Assembly (NCBI RefSeq): GCF_027571405.1
Contig: NZ_CP092968.1
Location: forward strand, 806,001-870,000
DNA length: 64,000 nucleotides
Direction: 5' to 3'
Source of the DNA: Methylocystis parvus OBBP
GTDB taxonomy: Bacteria > Pseudomonadota > Alphaproteobacteria > Rhizobiales > Beijerinckiaceae
In this document: positions 18,077 to 26,454 of the stretch, piece after piece
How positions within the stretch are numbered: the first letter of the stretch is position 1
How the letters are laid out: every line of letters begins with the position of its first letter
Position numbers and translations under genes: made by a program
The notes under the pieces: model-generated
Database searches by the model: none
What the model was told of the DNA's origin: nothing
What the model saw: the letters and a program-made list of their open reading frames with translations, nothing else

Positions 18077-18472
18077 TTACTTCGTGCCGTCGGCCTTGAA
18101 CTGCGACAGATAGGCCCAGACATTGTCCTGGTCGCCTTCCGAGGCGAGGCCCTGGAAGATCATCTTGGTGCCCGGCACCTTGGCCTTCGGGTTCTTGATG
18201 AACTCCTTGAAGGAGGCCTCGTCCCAGGCGATGCCGGAACCCTTCATGGCCTCGGAATAGTTATAGCCTTCGACCGTGCCGGCCTTGCGGCCCGACAGGC
18301 CGTTGAGTTGCGGGGCGACGGCGTTCTTGGCGCTCTCGCCGACCTGATGGCAGGCTTTGCACTTGGCGAAGACCTTCTCGCCCGCGGCGGCGTCGCCCGC
18401 GGCGTAGGCCTGGCCGGCGAAAGCGGCGAAAGCGACGCTCGCGGCGAACGTCAGCAGGGAAATCGTCTTCAT
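18077..18472 (-). CDS. Class I c-type cytochrome (c2/c550-like)
   Basis: The 131-residue precursor begins MKTISLLTFAASVAFAAFAG, a signal peptide ending around AYA-AGD. CKACH is the single haem-attachment site, and GTKMIFQG supplies the axial methionine near the C-terminus. It is a soluble periplasmic electron carrier of the cytochrome c2 group. The start at 18472 is chosen over 18490 because AGGAAAGGA precedes it. It is monocistronic with a strong terminator. Confidence 0.95.
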   Translation of the reverse strand: MKTISLLTFAASVAFAAFAGQAYAAGDAAAGEKVFAKCKACHQVGESAKNAVAPQLNGLSGRKAGTVEGYNYSEAMKGSGIAWDEASFKEFIKNPKAKVPGTKMIFQGLASEGDQDNVWAYLSQFKADGTK

Positions 18473-18711
18473 CCTTGATCCTTTCCTCATCCTCGGCGTC
18501 GCTCAGCGACCGCCTATTCTTTGAAACTTGCCTGCCAAAGTTGGGCGCCTCCCGGGCGCTCTTTAGACGGCTTGGAAACTACAAGAAGGGGCGTTCCGAC
18601 ACAATACCGCCACTGCTCAGTCTCGTTACTGGACGATAGGAGGCGAGAACTGAACGGGGACTGAACCATGATTGAACCCGCCTCCGAATCGCGCCGTTTC
18701 ATGAGTCCGGA

Positions 18712-18876
18712 ATGATCGTCGCCGGCGCGCGCGTTCGGCTGGTTTCCCTGCCCGATTGGACGCTATCCGGCCTGCCGGAAGAGGAACAGGCCGCCTTGAA
18801 AGCCTTTGTCGGCGGCCGCGCCGACGTGACGGAAGTCGACGCTCACGGCTATGTCAGGATCGCTTCGGGAAGATGA
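18712..18876 (+). CDS. Short conserved-looking protein (54 residues), function unknown
   Basis: The frame MIVAGARVRLVSLPDWTLSG continues LPEEEQAALKAFVGG and DVTEVDAHGYVRIASGR. The pattern of a small beta protein (valine-rich strands, LPDW, DAHGYV) resembles short SH3-like hypothetical proteins that I recall in rhizobial genomes. No strong ribosome site is visible. It sits alone between two minus-strand genes. Codon periodicity is protein-like, but function is unknown. Confidence 0.55.
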   Translation: MIVAGARVRLVSLPDWTLSGLPEEEQAALKAFVGGRADVTEVDAHGYVRIASGR

Positions 18877-18957
18877 CCGAGCAGGACCGCGAGGCGCTTT
18901 ATTCCGGCCATGCTTTCCGCGTCCACAAAGCTCTGCGAAAGCTCTGCGAATGTCGCG

Positions 18958-19581
18958 CTACGTCACCCGGCGCAGGGTGAGGTTGACCCGCGCGCCTTGC
19001 CCCGCGAGCGGCTCGGGCAAGGGCGTGAGGATCGACGGCAGGATGCGGTCGACGCCGTGAAAGCACAGCCGCGCCGCGCCGCCGAACACGAAGGCGTCCC
19101 CCGAAGCGAGCGTGACGGCGGACGTCTTGTCCGAACGTTTGCGCCCGCCGAAGCGGAACCTGCAATCGGCGCCAAGAGAAACAGAAAGAATCGGCGCGTC
19201 GAAATCAACTTCGTCGCGATCTTGATGCAGGCCCATCTTCGCGTCATCCGAATAGACATTGACGAGGCAGGCCTCGGGCGGCTTCGGGTGTCGCGTGAGT
19301 TCGTCCCAAATATTGAGCAGCAATCGTGGAATGGGCGGCCATGGCGCGCCGGTCTCGGGGTGGCGCGGCTCATAGCGATAGCCGCGTTCCCTGTCGCTCA
19401 TCCAGCCCAAGGCGCCGCAATTCGTCATGCGCACCGACATGGGCAGGCCGGATTTCGGCATGCGGGAGGTAAAGAGCGGCGCATGGGCGATGACGTCGGC
19501 GACATCTTGCGCCAGCCGCCGCTGCGCCGCCGCATTGAGAAAGGCGGGGTAGAGGACGGCGCCGGGGACGATTTCGGGCAT
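18958..19581 (-). CDS. alkB: AlkB-family 2-oxoglutarate/Fe(II) dioxygenase
   Basis: A 207-residue DNA or RNA dealkylation enzyme. It shows LHQDRDEVDF (Fe-binding HxD), a distal FHGVDR histidine, and the RVNLTLRR arginine pair that binds 2-oxoglutarate. NVYSDDAKMG and ADCRFRFGGR are also characteristic of AlkB. It repairs 1-methyladenine and 3-methylcytosine by oxidative demethylation. It follows gpmA by 31 bases on the same strand, forming a dapB-gpmA-alkB cluster. The ATG at 19581 is preceded by a poor ribosome site, so an alternative start slightly upstream is possible. Confidence 0.92.
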   Translation of the reverse strand: MPEIVPGAVLYPAFLNAAAQRRLAQDVADVIAHAPLFTSRMPKSGLPMSVRMTNCGALGWMSDRERGYRYEPRHPETGAPWPPIPRLLLNIWDELTRHPKPPEACLVNVYSDDAKMGLHQDRDEVDFDAPILSVSLGADCRFRFGGRKRSDKTSAVTLASGDAFVFGGAARLCFHGVDRILPSILTPLPEPLAGQGARVNLTLRRVT

Positions 19582-19612
19582 GGGCTTTATGTAGTTGCGC
19601 CCGCGCCCAGCT

Positions 19613-20239
19613 TCAGTGCTCCAGCACGGTCTTCGACGCCACCGTCGAGTCGGCGTTGAGCTTGTAGACGATCGGCACGCCGGTCGCGAGCTCCAGCGTC
19701 GTGACGCTTTCCGGCGTGAGCTGCTCCAGCACCATGCAGAGGGCGCGCAGAGAATTGCCATGCGCGGCGACGAGCACGCGCTCGCCGCGCATCACCGGCG
19801 GGAGGATGCGCTGCACATAGAAGGGCACGACGCGCGCGACCGTATCCTTCAGGCTTTCGCCGCCGGGCGGGGGCACGTCATAGGAGCGGCGCCACAGGCG
19901 CACCTGCTCCTCCCCCCATTTCTCGCGCGCCTCGTCCTTGTTGAGGCCGGAAAGATCGCCATAGTGGCGCTCATTCAGCGCCCGGTCCTTCACGGTCGGC
20001 ACATTGGACTGGCCGAGCTCTTCAAAAATCAGATCGAGCGTGTGCTGCGCGCGCAAGAGCGCCGAGGTGAATCCCACGCTGAAGAGGAGGTCGAGCTTCT
20101 TGAGCTCCTTTCCGGCGCGACGGGCCTCGTCGATCCCCTCCGGGGTAAGGTCGGGATTCTTCCAGCCTGTAAATAGATTTTTGGCGTTCCATTCGCTCTG
20201 GCCGTGCCGGACGAGGACGAGTGTGCGGTGCATGCTCAT
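19613..20239 (-). CDS. gpmA: 2,3-bisphosphoglycerate-dependent phosphoglycerate mutase
   Basis: A 208-residue glycolytic enzyme interconverting 3- and 2-phosphoglycerate. It carries the histidine phosphatase motif [38 protein letters not shown] and the second catalytic histidine in AAHGNSLRA. Start at 20239 (MSMHRT) or 20233 cannot be separated firmly. It lies 16 bases after dapB, so it is cotranscribed. Confidence 0.96.
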   Translation of the reverse strand: MSMHRTLVLVRHGQSEWNAKNLFTGWKNPDLTPEGIDEARRAGKELKKLDLLFSVGFTSALLRAQHTLDLIFEELGQSNVPTVKDRALNERHYGDLSGLNKDEAREKWGEEQVRLWRRSYDVPPPGGESLKDTVARVVPFYVQRILPPVMRGERVLVAAHGNSLRALCMVLEQLTPESVTTLELATGVPIVYKLNADSTVASKTVLEH

Positions 20240-20255
20240 GAAGGTCTCGCAGAAC

Positions 20256-21071
20256 TCAGGCGCCGGTGAGGCCCAGCACGTCGGCCATGGAATAAAGACC
20301 GGGCTCCTTGCCGCGGGTCCAGATCGCCGCGGCGATGGCGCCGCGGGCAAAAATTCCGCGATCCTCCGCGCGGTGCGAAAACTCGATGCGTTCTCCCATG
20401 CCGGCGAAGATCACCGTATGGTCGCCGACGACCGTGCCCCCGCGCAAAGCCGCGAAACCGATCTCGCCCGGCTTGCGGGGCCCGGTGAGCCCGTCCCTGC
20501 CGCGCGCGCTGTGCTCGGCGAGTTCGATCCCCCTGCCCCTGGCGACGGCCTCGCCCAAAAGCAGCGCGGTGCCCGAGGGCGCGTCGACCTTCATCTTGTG
20601 ATGCATTTCGACGATCTCGGCGTCCCAGGCCGGTCCGAGCGCCTTGGCGGCTTTCTCGATGAGGACGGACAGGAGATTGACGCCGAGGCTCATGTTGCCG
20701 GACCGCACGATCGCCGTCGCGCGGGCGGCGTCGGCCAGCGCCGCGAGATCGTCCGGCGCAAGACCGGTAGTGCCGACGACATGCGGAACCCGCGCACGCG
20801 CGGCGGCGCGCGCCATGGCGACCGTCGCCGCGGGAGAGGAGAAATCGATGACCGCGTCGGCCTGGGCGAGGGCGGCCTCGACGTCGCTCGTCACCGGAAC
20901 GCCGTTCGCGCCCTGCCCGAAGGCGGCGCCGCTATCGGCCCCGATGGCGGGCGCGCCTTCCCGCGCCAGCGCCGCCACCAGCCGCACGCCCAACGTGTCG
21001 GGGATGGTCTGCGTCAGCATACGGCCCATACGGCCCGCCGCCCCCACCACGACCAGACGCAAATCGCTCAT
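20256..21071 (-). CDS. dapB: 4-hydroxy-tetrahydrodipicolinate reductase
   Basis: The 271-residue enzyme reduces hydroxy-tetrahydrodipicolinate in lysine and diaminopimelate synthesis. [13 protein letters not shown] is the nucleotide-binding loop, and [18 protein letters not shown] holds the catalytic HH/K region. [15 protein letters not shown] and [12 protein letters not shown] are standard. First gene of the dapB-gpmA-alkB unit; this combination is common in alphaproteobacteria for dapB-gpmA. Confidence 0.97.
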   Translation of the reverse strand: MSDLRLVVVGAAGRMGRMLTQTIPDTLGVRLVAALAREGAPAIGADSGAAFGQGANGVPVTSDVEAALAQADAVIDFSSPAATVAMARAAARARVPHVVGTTGLAPDDLAALADAARATAIVRSGNMSLGVNLLSVLIEKAAKALGPAWDAEIVEMHHKMKVDAPSGTALLLGEAVARGRGIELAEHSARGRDGLTGPRKPGEIGFAALRGGTVVGDHTVIFAGMGERIEFSHRAEDRGIFARGAIAAAIWTRGKEPGLYSMADVLGLTGA

Positions 21072-21215
21072 CTCTACAAGCCTCGCCTGCGGTCATACCA
21101 AAGAGACGCGATTGGGCGACTCGGGCCTTCTGACGCGCTCCTCCCTATACAGACGGGAAGCCGTTAAGAGAAGCCTTCCGATTGTCGCGGCGAAACGCCC
21201 TACCCGAACGGGCAG

Positions 21216-21758
21216 TTATTTCTTGGGTCGGAACGCCTTCACCTTCGCCGGGTCCGTCTCGATAAAGGCCGCGCCGATAAGGTCCAGACAATAAGGGACG
21301 GCGGGCATGACCGCATTCAAGCAAAGCTCGATCGCCGCCGGCTTGCCCGGCAAATTGATCACGAGACATTTGCCCCGATGCGCGGCGAGCTGGCGCGAGA
21401 GGATCGCCGTCGGCGTCTGCGACAGCGACACATGCCGCATCAGCTCGCCAAAGCCCGGCAATTCGCGCGGACAGGCGGCGAGCGTCGCCTCGGGGGTCAG
21501 ATCGCGCGGGCTCGGTCCCGTGCCGCCGGTCGTGACGACGAGATCGCATCCGACCGTATCGGCGAGATCGATCAGCGTATCGCGCACGCTCTCGAAGCCG
21601 TCGGGAATGATCCGCCGCTCGATGCGGAAAGGCGTGGTCAGCGCGGATGTCAGATAGGCCTCGATCGCCGGGCCGCTCTCGTCCTTGTAGACGCCCGCGC
21701 TGGCGCGGTCCGAGGCGGTGACGACGCCGATGACGGCTGGGCGGTTCGTGTCGGTCAT
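21216..21758 (-). CDS. mog: Molybdopterin adenylyltransferase
   Basis: A 180-residue MogA/MoaB-fold protein that adenylylates molybdopterin before molybdate insertion. VIGVVTASDRASAGVYKDES opens the protein, TTGGTGPSPRDLTPEAT is the substrate-binding loop, and LVINLPGKPAAIE is the C-terminal signature. The ATG at 21758 has GGGAGACATCGAC in front and is preferred over 21773. No other molybdenum cofactor gene lies in the window. Confidence 0.94.
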   Translation of the reverse strand: MTDTNRPAVIGVVTASDRASAGVYKDESGPAIEAYLTSALTTPFRIERRIIPDGFESVRDTLIDLADTVGCDLVVTTGGTGPSPRDLTPEATLAACPRELPGFGELMRHVSLSQTPTAILSRQLAAHRGKCLVINLPGKPAAIELCLNAVMPAVPYCLDLIGAAFIETDPAKVKAFRPKK

Positions 21759-22082
21759 GTCGATGTCTCCCACCGCCTTTTGGCGCCTCGGCGCGAATTT
21801 GTCAGCCAGCCCCGCGTCACGGCGGCTTCAAAACTCCGCAATAGCGGCGCGAATTTAGCCAAACCACATGGATGAATAGTATAAATAGTTTTCATATCCC
21901 CCTCGGCGTGATCCGATATTGTTCCGGACGTCGTGAGTAATTCAAAATGGAACATGCGACATTTTTCGCCATATTTGCTCTTTAATACGGCGCTCCTCAT
22001 CCACACAACGTCGCATCGATTGTGAGAAGACGCATCAGACGCGTCTTCTTCTGTGACGTTCGAACGAGGAGTGCAATCCGGA
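21759..22082. other. Divergent intergenic region between mog and rlpA-like gene, with hairpin
   Basis: The 324-base spacer is AT-rich in its centre (for example GAATAGTATAAATAG at about 21872-21886), fitting promoters for both flanking genes. At 22026-22048 an 8-bp stem (GAAGACGC / GCGTCTTC) with 7-base loop lies 35 bases before the rlpA-like start, so it would be in that transcript's leader or end an upstream transcript. A 46-codon minus-strand frame at its left edge is not convincing. Confidence 0.45.
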
Positions 22083-22580
22083 ATGAAGCGTGTCTCTGTT
22101 GTGTTAGTCGTGCTTGGCCTGAGCTCTGTCCCCGCCGCGGCGGAGGATTTTTTATCCAAACTGTTCGGCGTCTCTGGCGCGCAACAACAACAGCAAATGC
22201 ATTTCGCCCGCGCAGGCGGACATCATCGCCAATTGGAAAGCGTTCCGACGGCCGAGGCGATGCCGGAGGGCGCCCGTTCCTTCGTCGCCAACGCGTCGTT
22301 TTACGGCGGCGGCCCGCGCCGCTACGAACCCAACGCCCATACGGCGAGCGGCGAGCGCTTCAACCAATGGGACCTGACCGCCGCGCATCGCACCTTGCCG
22401 ATTGGCACGCGGCTGCTGGTGACCCATGCCGGCCGCTCCGTCGTGGTGCGCATCAACGATCGCGGCCCGGCGGCCTGGACCGGCCGAAGCCTCGACCTGT
22501 CGCGTGGCGCGGCGTCCCGCATCGGCCTGATCTCGCGCGGAACGGGAGCGGTTCAGGTTCAGGTCCTGAACGGAAGCTGA
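22083..22580 (+). CDS. RlpA-like double-psi beta-barrel secreted protein
   Basis: The 165-residue precursor starts MKRVSVVLVVLGLSSVPAAA (signal peptide). After a Gln/His-rich linker (QQQQQMHFARAGGHH) comes a double-psi beta-barrel: ANASFYGGG, PNAHTASGERFN, AAHRTLPIGTRLLVTHAGR and VRINDRGP, then DLSRGAA. This is the RlpA lytic-transglycosylase core, including the catalytic-type aspartate in NDRGP. It would act on peptidoglycan lacking stem peptides. No lipobox or SPOR domain is present, unlike E. coli RlpA. Start at 22083 follows GAGGAG at a somewhat long distance. Confidence 0.9.
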   Translation: MKRVSVVLVVLGLSSVPAAAEDFLSKLFGVSGAQQQQQMHFARAGGHHRQLESVPTAEAMPEGARSFVANASFYGGGPRRYEPNAHTASGERFNQWDLTAAHRTLPIGTRLLVTHAGRSVVVRINDRGPAAWTGRSLDLSRGAASRIGLISRGTGAVQVQVLNGS

Positions 22581-22588
22581 TTAAACAG

Positions 22589-22617
22589 ACGCGCCCGGCG
22601 CCAAGGCCCGGGCGCGT
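22589..22617 (+). terminator. Hairpin after the rlpA-like gene
   Basis: A perfect 10-bp GC-rich stem (ACGCGCCCGG / CCGGGCGCGT) starts 9 bases after the stop codon. There is no T run, so it may act as a partial terminator or RNA stabiliser. Confidence 0.6.
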
Positions 22618-22777
22618 AAGCCTCCGGGCTCGACGCAGGCGCGGCGAATGGAGTGGCCTCATCTCCCGGCGGTGATTTGGACCCCTCTATTTTGTTTTTA
22701 CTGGCGCTTTGCTTTGGAATGAATCGACGTAGTGTCCATTCCGCGATCTACGCAAATAGAAGGCGGAAGGAAATACC

Positions 22778-22885
22778 ATGGTCCAGCACGGCCGCAGCTC
22801 TTTGCTCAAGGCGCTCGCTTTTATTACGGGCGGTCTCGGATTTTTTCTTGTCGTGATGCATCAGGCCTCGCAATTCTTCAGATAA
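22778..22885 (+). CDS. Small single-pass membrane protein (35 residues)
   Basis: A short frame with a strong ribosome site (GGCGGAAGGAAATACC before ATG) encodes MVQHGRSSLLKALAFITGG, followed by a hydrophobic stretch LGFFLVVMHQASQFF. It would form one transmembrane helix with a short basic N-terminus. A bidirectional-looking hairpin ends the unit at 22915-22941. Function unknown; the ribosome site and clean hydrophobic helix are the evidence that it is expressed. Confidence 0.5.
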   Translation: MVQHGRSSLLKALAFITGGLGFFLVVMHQASQFFR

Positions 22886-22914
22886 TGCACCGTTTTTTCC
22901 TCCCCAGGAACAGA

Positions 22915-22941
22915 ACGCCCGGCCTTTTTGAGGCCGGGCGT
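22915..22941. terminator. Shared terminator hairpin between two small convergent membrane-protein genes
   Basis: A perfect 10-bp stem (ACGCCCGGCC with its complement) and 7-base T-rich loop lies between the plus-strand 35-residue gene and the minus-strand 70-residue gene. It could stop transcription from both sides, although the flanks lack long T runs. Confidence 0.65.
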
Positions 22942-22976
22942 CGTCTTCGAGAGGTTCGGAGCTTATAAGGCCAGGC

Positions 22977-23189
22977 TCAGACGAACATGCCGAAGATTCC
23001 GGAGAGGATGCCGAAGCAGATCGCCGTCGCGGCGATGATCGGGACGTCGCTCGTTCCCCAATAAGCGAGGATCGCGCCGAGCCCGACGCCGGCCACGCCA
23101 CAGATCAAGACATTCGGCGTAAGCGCGAAATTCATCTCGCGCATGCCGGTATATTTATCCTTCGGCAGATTGGTTTCCTGACGTGCCAC
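22977..23189 (-). CDS. Small two-helix membrane protein, unknown
   Basis: The 70-residue protein has a polar head (MARQETNLPKDKYTGMREMN) and two hydrophobic helices (VLICGVAGVGLGAILAY and IAATAICFGILSGIFGMF). A strong GGAGGGAAGG ribosome site precedes the ATG. It would be a small inner-membrane protein. No family is recognised. Confidence 0.65.
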   Translation of the reverse strand: MARQETNLPKDKYTGMREMNFALTPNVLICGVAGVGLGAILAYWGTSDVPIIAATAICFGILSGIFGMFV

Positions 23190-23370
23190 GGCCTTCCCTC
23201 CACCACGCCGGGCCGATCATCGCGCGCCCGGCTTGCCGCTATCCTGGATTCGAGATTTGCTCCGTTTCGCGGGAAGGGCCAGCCGCTTTGCCGCCAATCT
23301 GGCGGCGTTATTCGCCAAAGACGGGCGGGAGACGTAGGCGTAGGCGGGAAAATGGCGGGCCGCGGCGCGA

Positions 23371-23466
23371 ATGACCGTCGAGGAATATCGCGTCTGGTCG
23401 GAAGGCCGTCCGGGCCGCTACGAACTGATCGGGGGCGAACCGGGCGGGCTCTCTCCAATCGGGCGA
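23371..23466 (+). pseudogene. Truncated Uma2-family endonuclease fragment
   Basis: The first 23 codons (MTVEEYRVWSEGRPGRYELI and onward) match the N-terminus of Uma2/DUF820 restriction-endonuclease-like proteins, which normally continue for about 190 residues. Here the match stops where a palindromic repeat pair begins (23465). The frame then runs through repeat-derived sequence to a stop at 23586. It looks like a gene remnant cut by repeat insertion or deletion. Confidence 0.6.
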
Positions 23467-23599
23467 GGACTTCCTCATCCTGAGGAGCCGTCGCAGGCGG
23501 CGTCTCGAAGGACGAGGAAGTCCTCGAGACGTGTTTTCCTCTCCTTCGTCCTTCGATACGGCCTCTTTGAGGCCTCCTCAGGATGAAGGAGAGGAAAAC
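23465..23599. repeat. Paired palindromic dispersed repeats (family A, two inverted copies)
   Basis: Copy one (about 23465-23525) reads CCTCATCCTGAGGAGC, a variable middle, then GCGTCTCGAAGGACGAGG, and is bounded by GAGGACTTCCTC / GAGGAAGTCCTC arms. Copy two (about 23532-23599) is the same element in the opposite direction, bounded by GTTTTCCTCTCCTTC and its complement. Related copies flank the tuf 3' end at 40733-40856. They can fold into strong hairpins and look like a mobile palindromic unit of this genome. Confidence 0.8.
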
Positions 23600-23632
23600 G
23601 ATCCTTCACCCGAGATCGCCTTGGCCTCTCCC

Positions 23633-25516
<1,884 letters not shown>

Positions 25517-25536
25517 TCAGCCAGATTTGCGGCGTC

Positions 25537-25631
25537 GACCCCCACCCCGACCCTTCCCCTTGCAGGGGGAGGGAGCAGAGGCGCCGCCGCGATCCCCTCC
25601 CCCTGCAAGGGGGAGGGTCGGGGTGGGGGTC
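25537..25631. repeat. Large inverted repeat in the thiC leader (family B)
   Basis: The left arm starts GACCCCCACCCCGACCC and the right arm ends GGGTCGGGGTGGGGGTC, with inner arms built on CCCCTTGCAGGGGGAGGG and its near-complement. The whole 95-base unit can fold as a long hairpin. Similar C/G-rich palindromes are common dispersed elements in alphaproteobacteria. Its position between riboswitch and thiC means it would be transcribed. Confidence 0.8.
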
Positions 25632-25723
25632 GCTCCGAAAAGAACGAACGCCACCCCGCCTAACGCAATTCGTTTGGGTCACGCCAATGCAGGGCGGAAA
25701 GGGGAGTACGGGCGCAAGCGCCC

Positions 25724-25803
25724 TGCCCTGGCATTCCCTCCGCCGGCATGACCCGGATCAGGTTCGACGGGTGCTTCTCAGCCGCGACGCGCGGCGCCCC
25801 TCG
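25724..25803 (-). promoter_or_regulatory. TPP riboswitch (THI element) upstream of thiC
   Basis: On the minus strand the region carries the conserved THI-box pieces in order: GGGGCGCC, GCGGCTGAGAAGCACCCG, GAACCTGATCCGGGTCATGC, CGGCGGAGGGA. CTGAGA and ACCTGATC form the pyrimidine- and pyrophosphate-binding cores. Binding of thiamine pyrophosphate should reduce thiC expression, at transcription or translation level. Confidence 0.95.
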
Positions 25804-25982
25804 CCATTGAGCGGAAAACTAGTCGCTCTCGCCTTTCCCGGCAAGCGGCTGGAAATTCGCCCGTCGCGCCGGCGGATGCGGGGAGCCGCCGGAGCGTCAC
25901 ATTTGTTTTTTCAATCTGTGCTTTGGACCTGTCTCAGAGCGTCCCGCTCGCTTGCCAAGTCTTCTCAACTAGAGTGCCCGCC

Positions 25983-26312
25983 ATGAAAAAGCTTTTGCTC
26001 GCCCTGGTTCTTTTCCCCTCTTTCGCCTTCGCCGCCGACGACGCGGTCGAATGCTCCAAGAAGCACGACGGCTCCGTCAAGTGCGACGTCAAGAAAGACA
26101 AAGTGGTTGTCGACGCCATCGTCGTGAATGGCGGCGACTGCCCTGTCTCGGAAAAGGACAAGGTCCTGCACCACCCCTACAATAAGGGCGACAAGTTCAC
26201 CGTCCCCGGCCAGTCCAAGGATTTCCCGCCCGGCTTCGACGATTGCAGCTATATTCGCGAAGTCACCGTCAAGACGCATGACGGCAAGAAGAAGACCTTC
26301 GACGCGATGTAA
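25983..26312 (+). CDS. Small secreted cysteine-containing protein, unknown
   Basis: The 109-residue precursor has a clear signal peptide (MKKLLLALVLFPSFAFA) and a lysine/aspartate-rich mature part. Four cysteines (VECSKKH, VKCDVKK, GGDCPVS, FDDCSYIREV) could form two disulfides. It would be periplasmic or secreted. No domain recognised. The sequence in front of the ATG is a weak ribosome site. A good terminator follows, so it is probably monocistronic. Confidence 0.7.
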   Translation: MKKLLLALVLFPSFAFAADDAVECSKKHDGSVKCDVKKDKVVVDAIVVNGGDCPVSEKDKVLHHPYNKGDKFTVPGQSKDFPPGFDDCSYIREVTVKTHDGKKKTFDAM

Positions 26313-26342
26313 TTCGGCTCGAAGACAGCCTGTCTTCCCCGC

Positions 26343-26376
26343 AGGGCGCTTGGCGACAAGCGCCCTCTTTCATTTT
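26343..26376 (+). terminator. Rho-independent terminator of the secreted-protein gene
   Basis: A perfect 10-bp stem (AGGGCGCTTG / CAAGCGCCCT) with a GCGA tetraloop is followed by CTTTCATTTT. It lies 31 bases after the stop codon. Confidence 0.85.
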
Positions 26377-26454
26377 CGGACCGCGGGTCGAGGCTGCCCG
26401 AGCGGCGCAACTCACGCTAGACTGACCGCCATCCCTCCTGGCTGTGCCTCCGAC

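Noticed and set aside
18514..18702. 62-codon minus-strand frame between the cytochrome c and the 54-residue gene
   Set aside because: No ribosome site, no homology signal, serine/arginine-rich composition typical of chance frames.
18928..18950. Direct repeat AAAGCTCTGCG / AAAGCTCTGCG next to the alkB stop
   Set aside because: Two short tandem copies only; no sign of a repeat array or CRISPR, likely a small slippage duplication.
21755..22159. Minus-strand frame between mog and rlpA-like gene, including a 46-codon part starting MKTIYTIHPCG
   Set aside because: A GAGGGGG lies too close to the short start, the frame overlaps the mog start and the product has no recognisable pattern.
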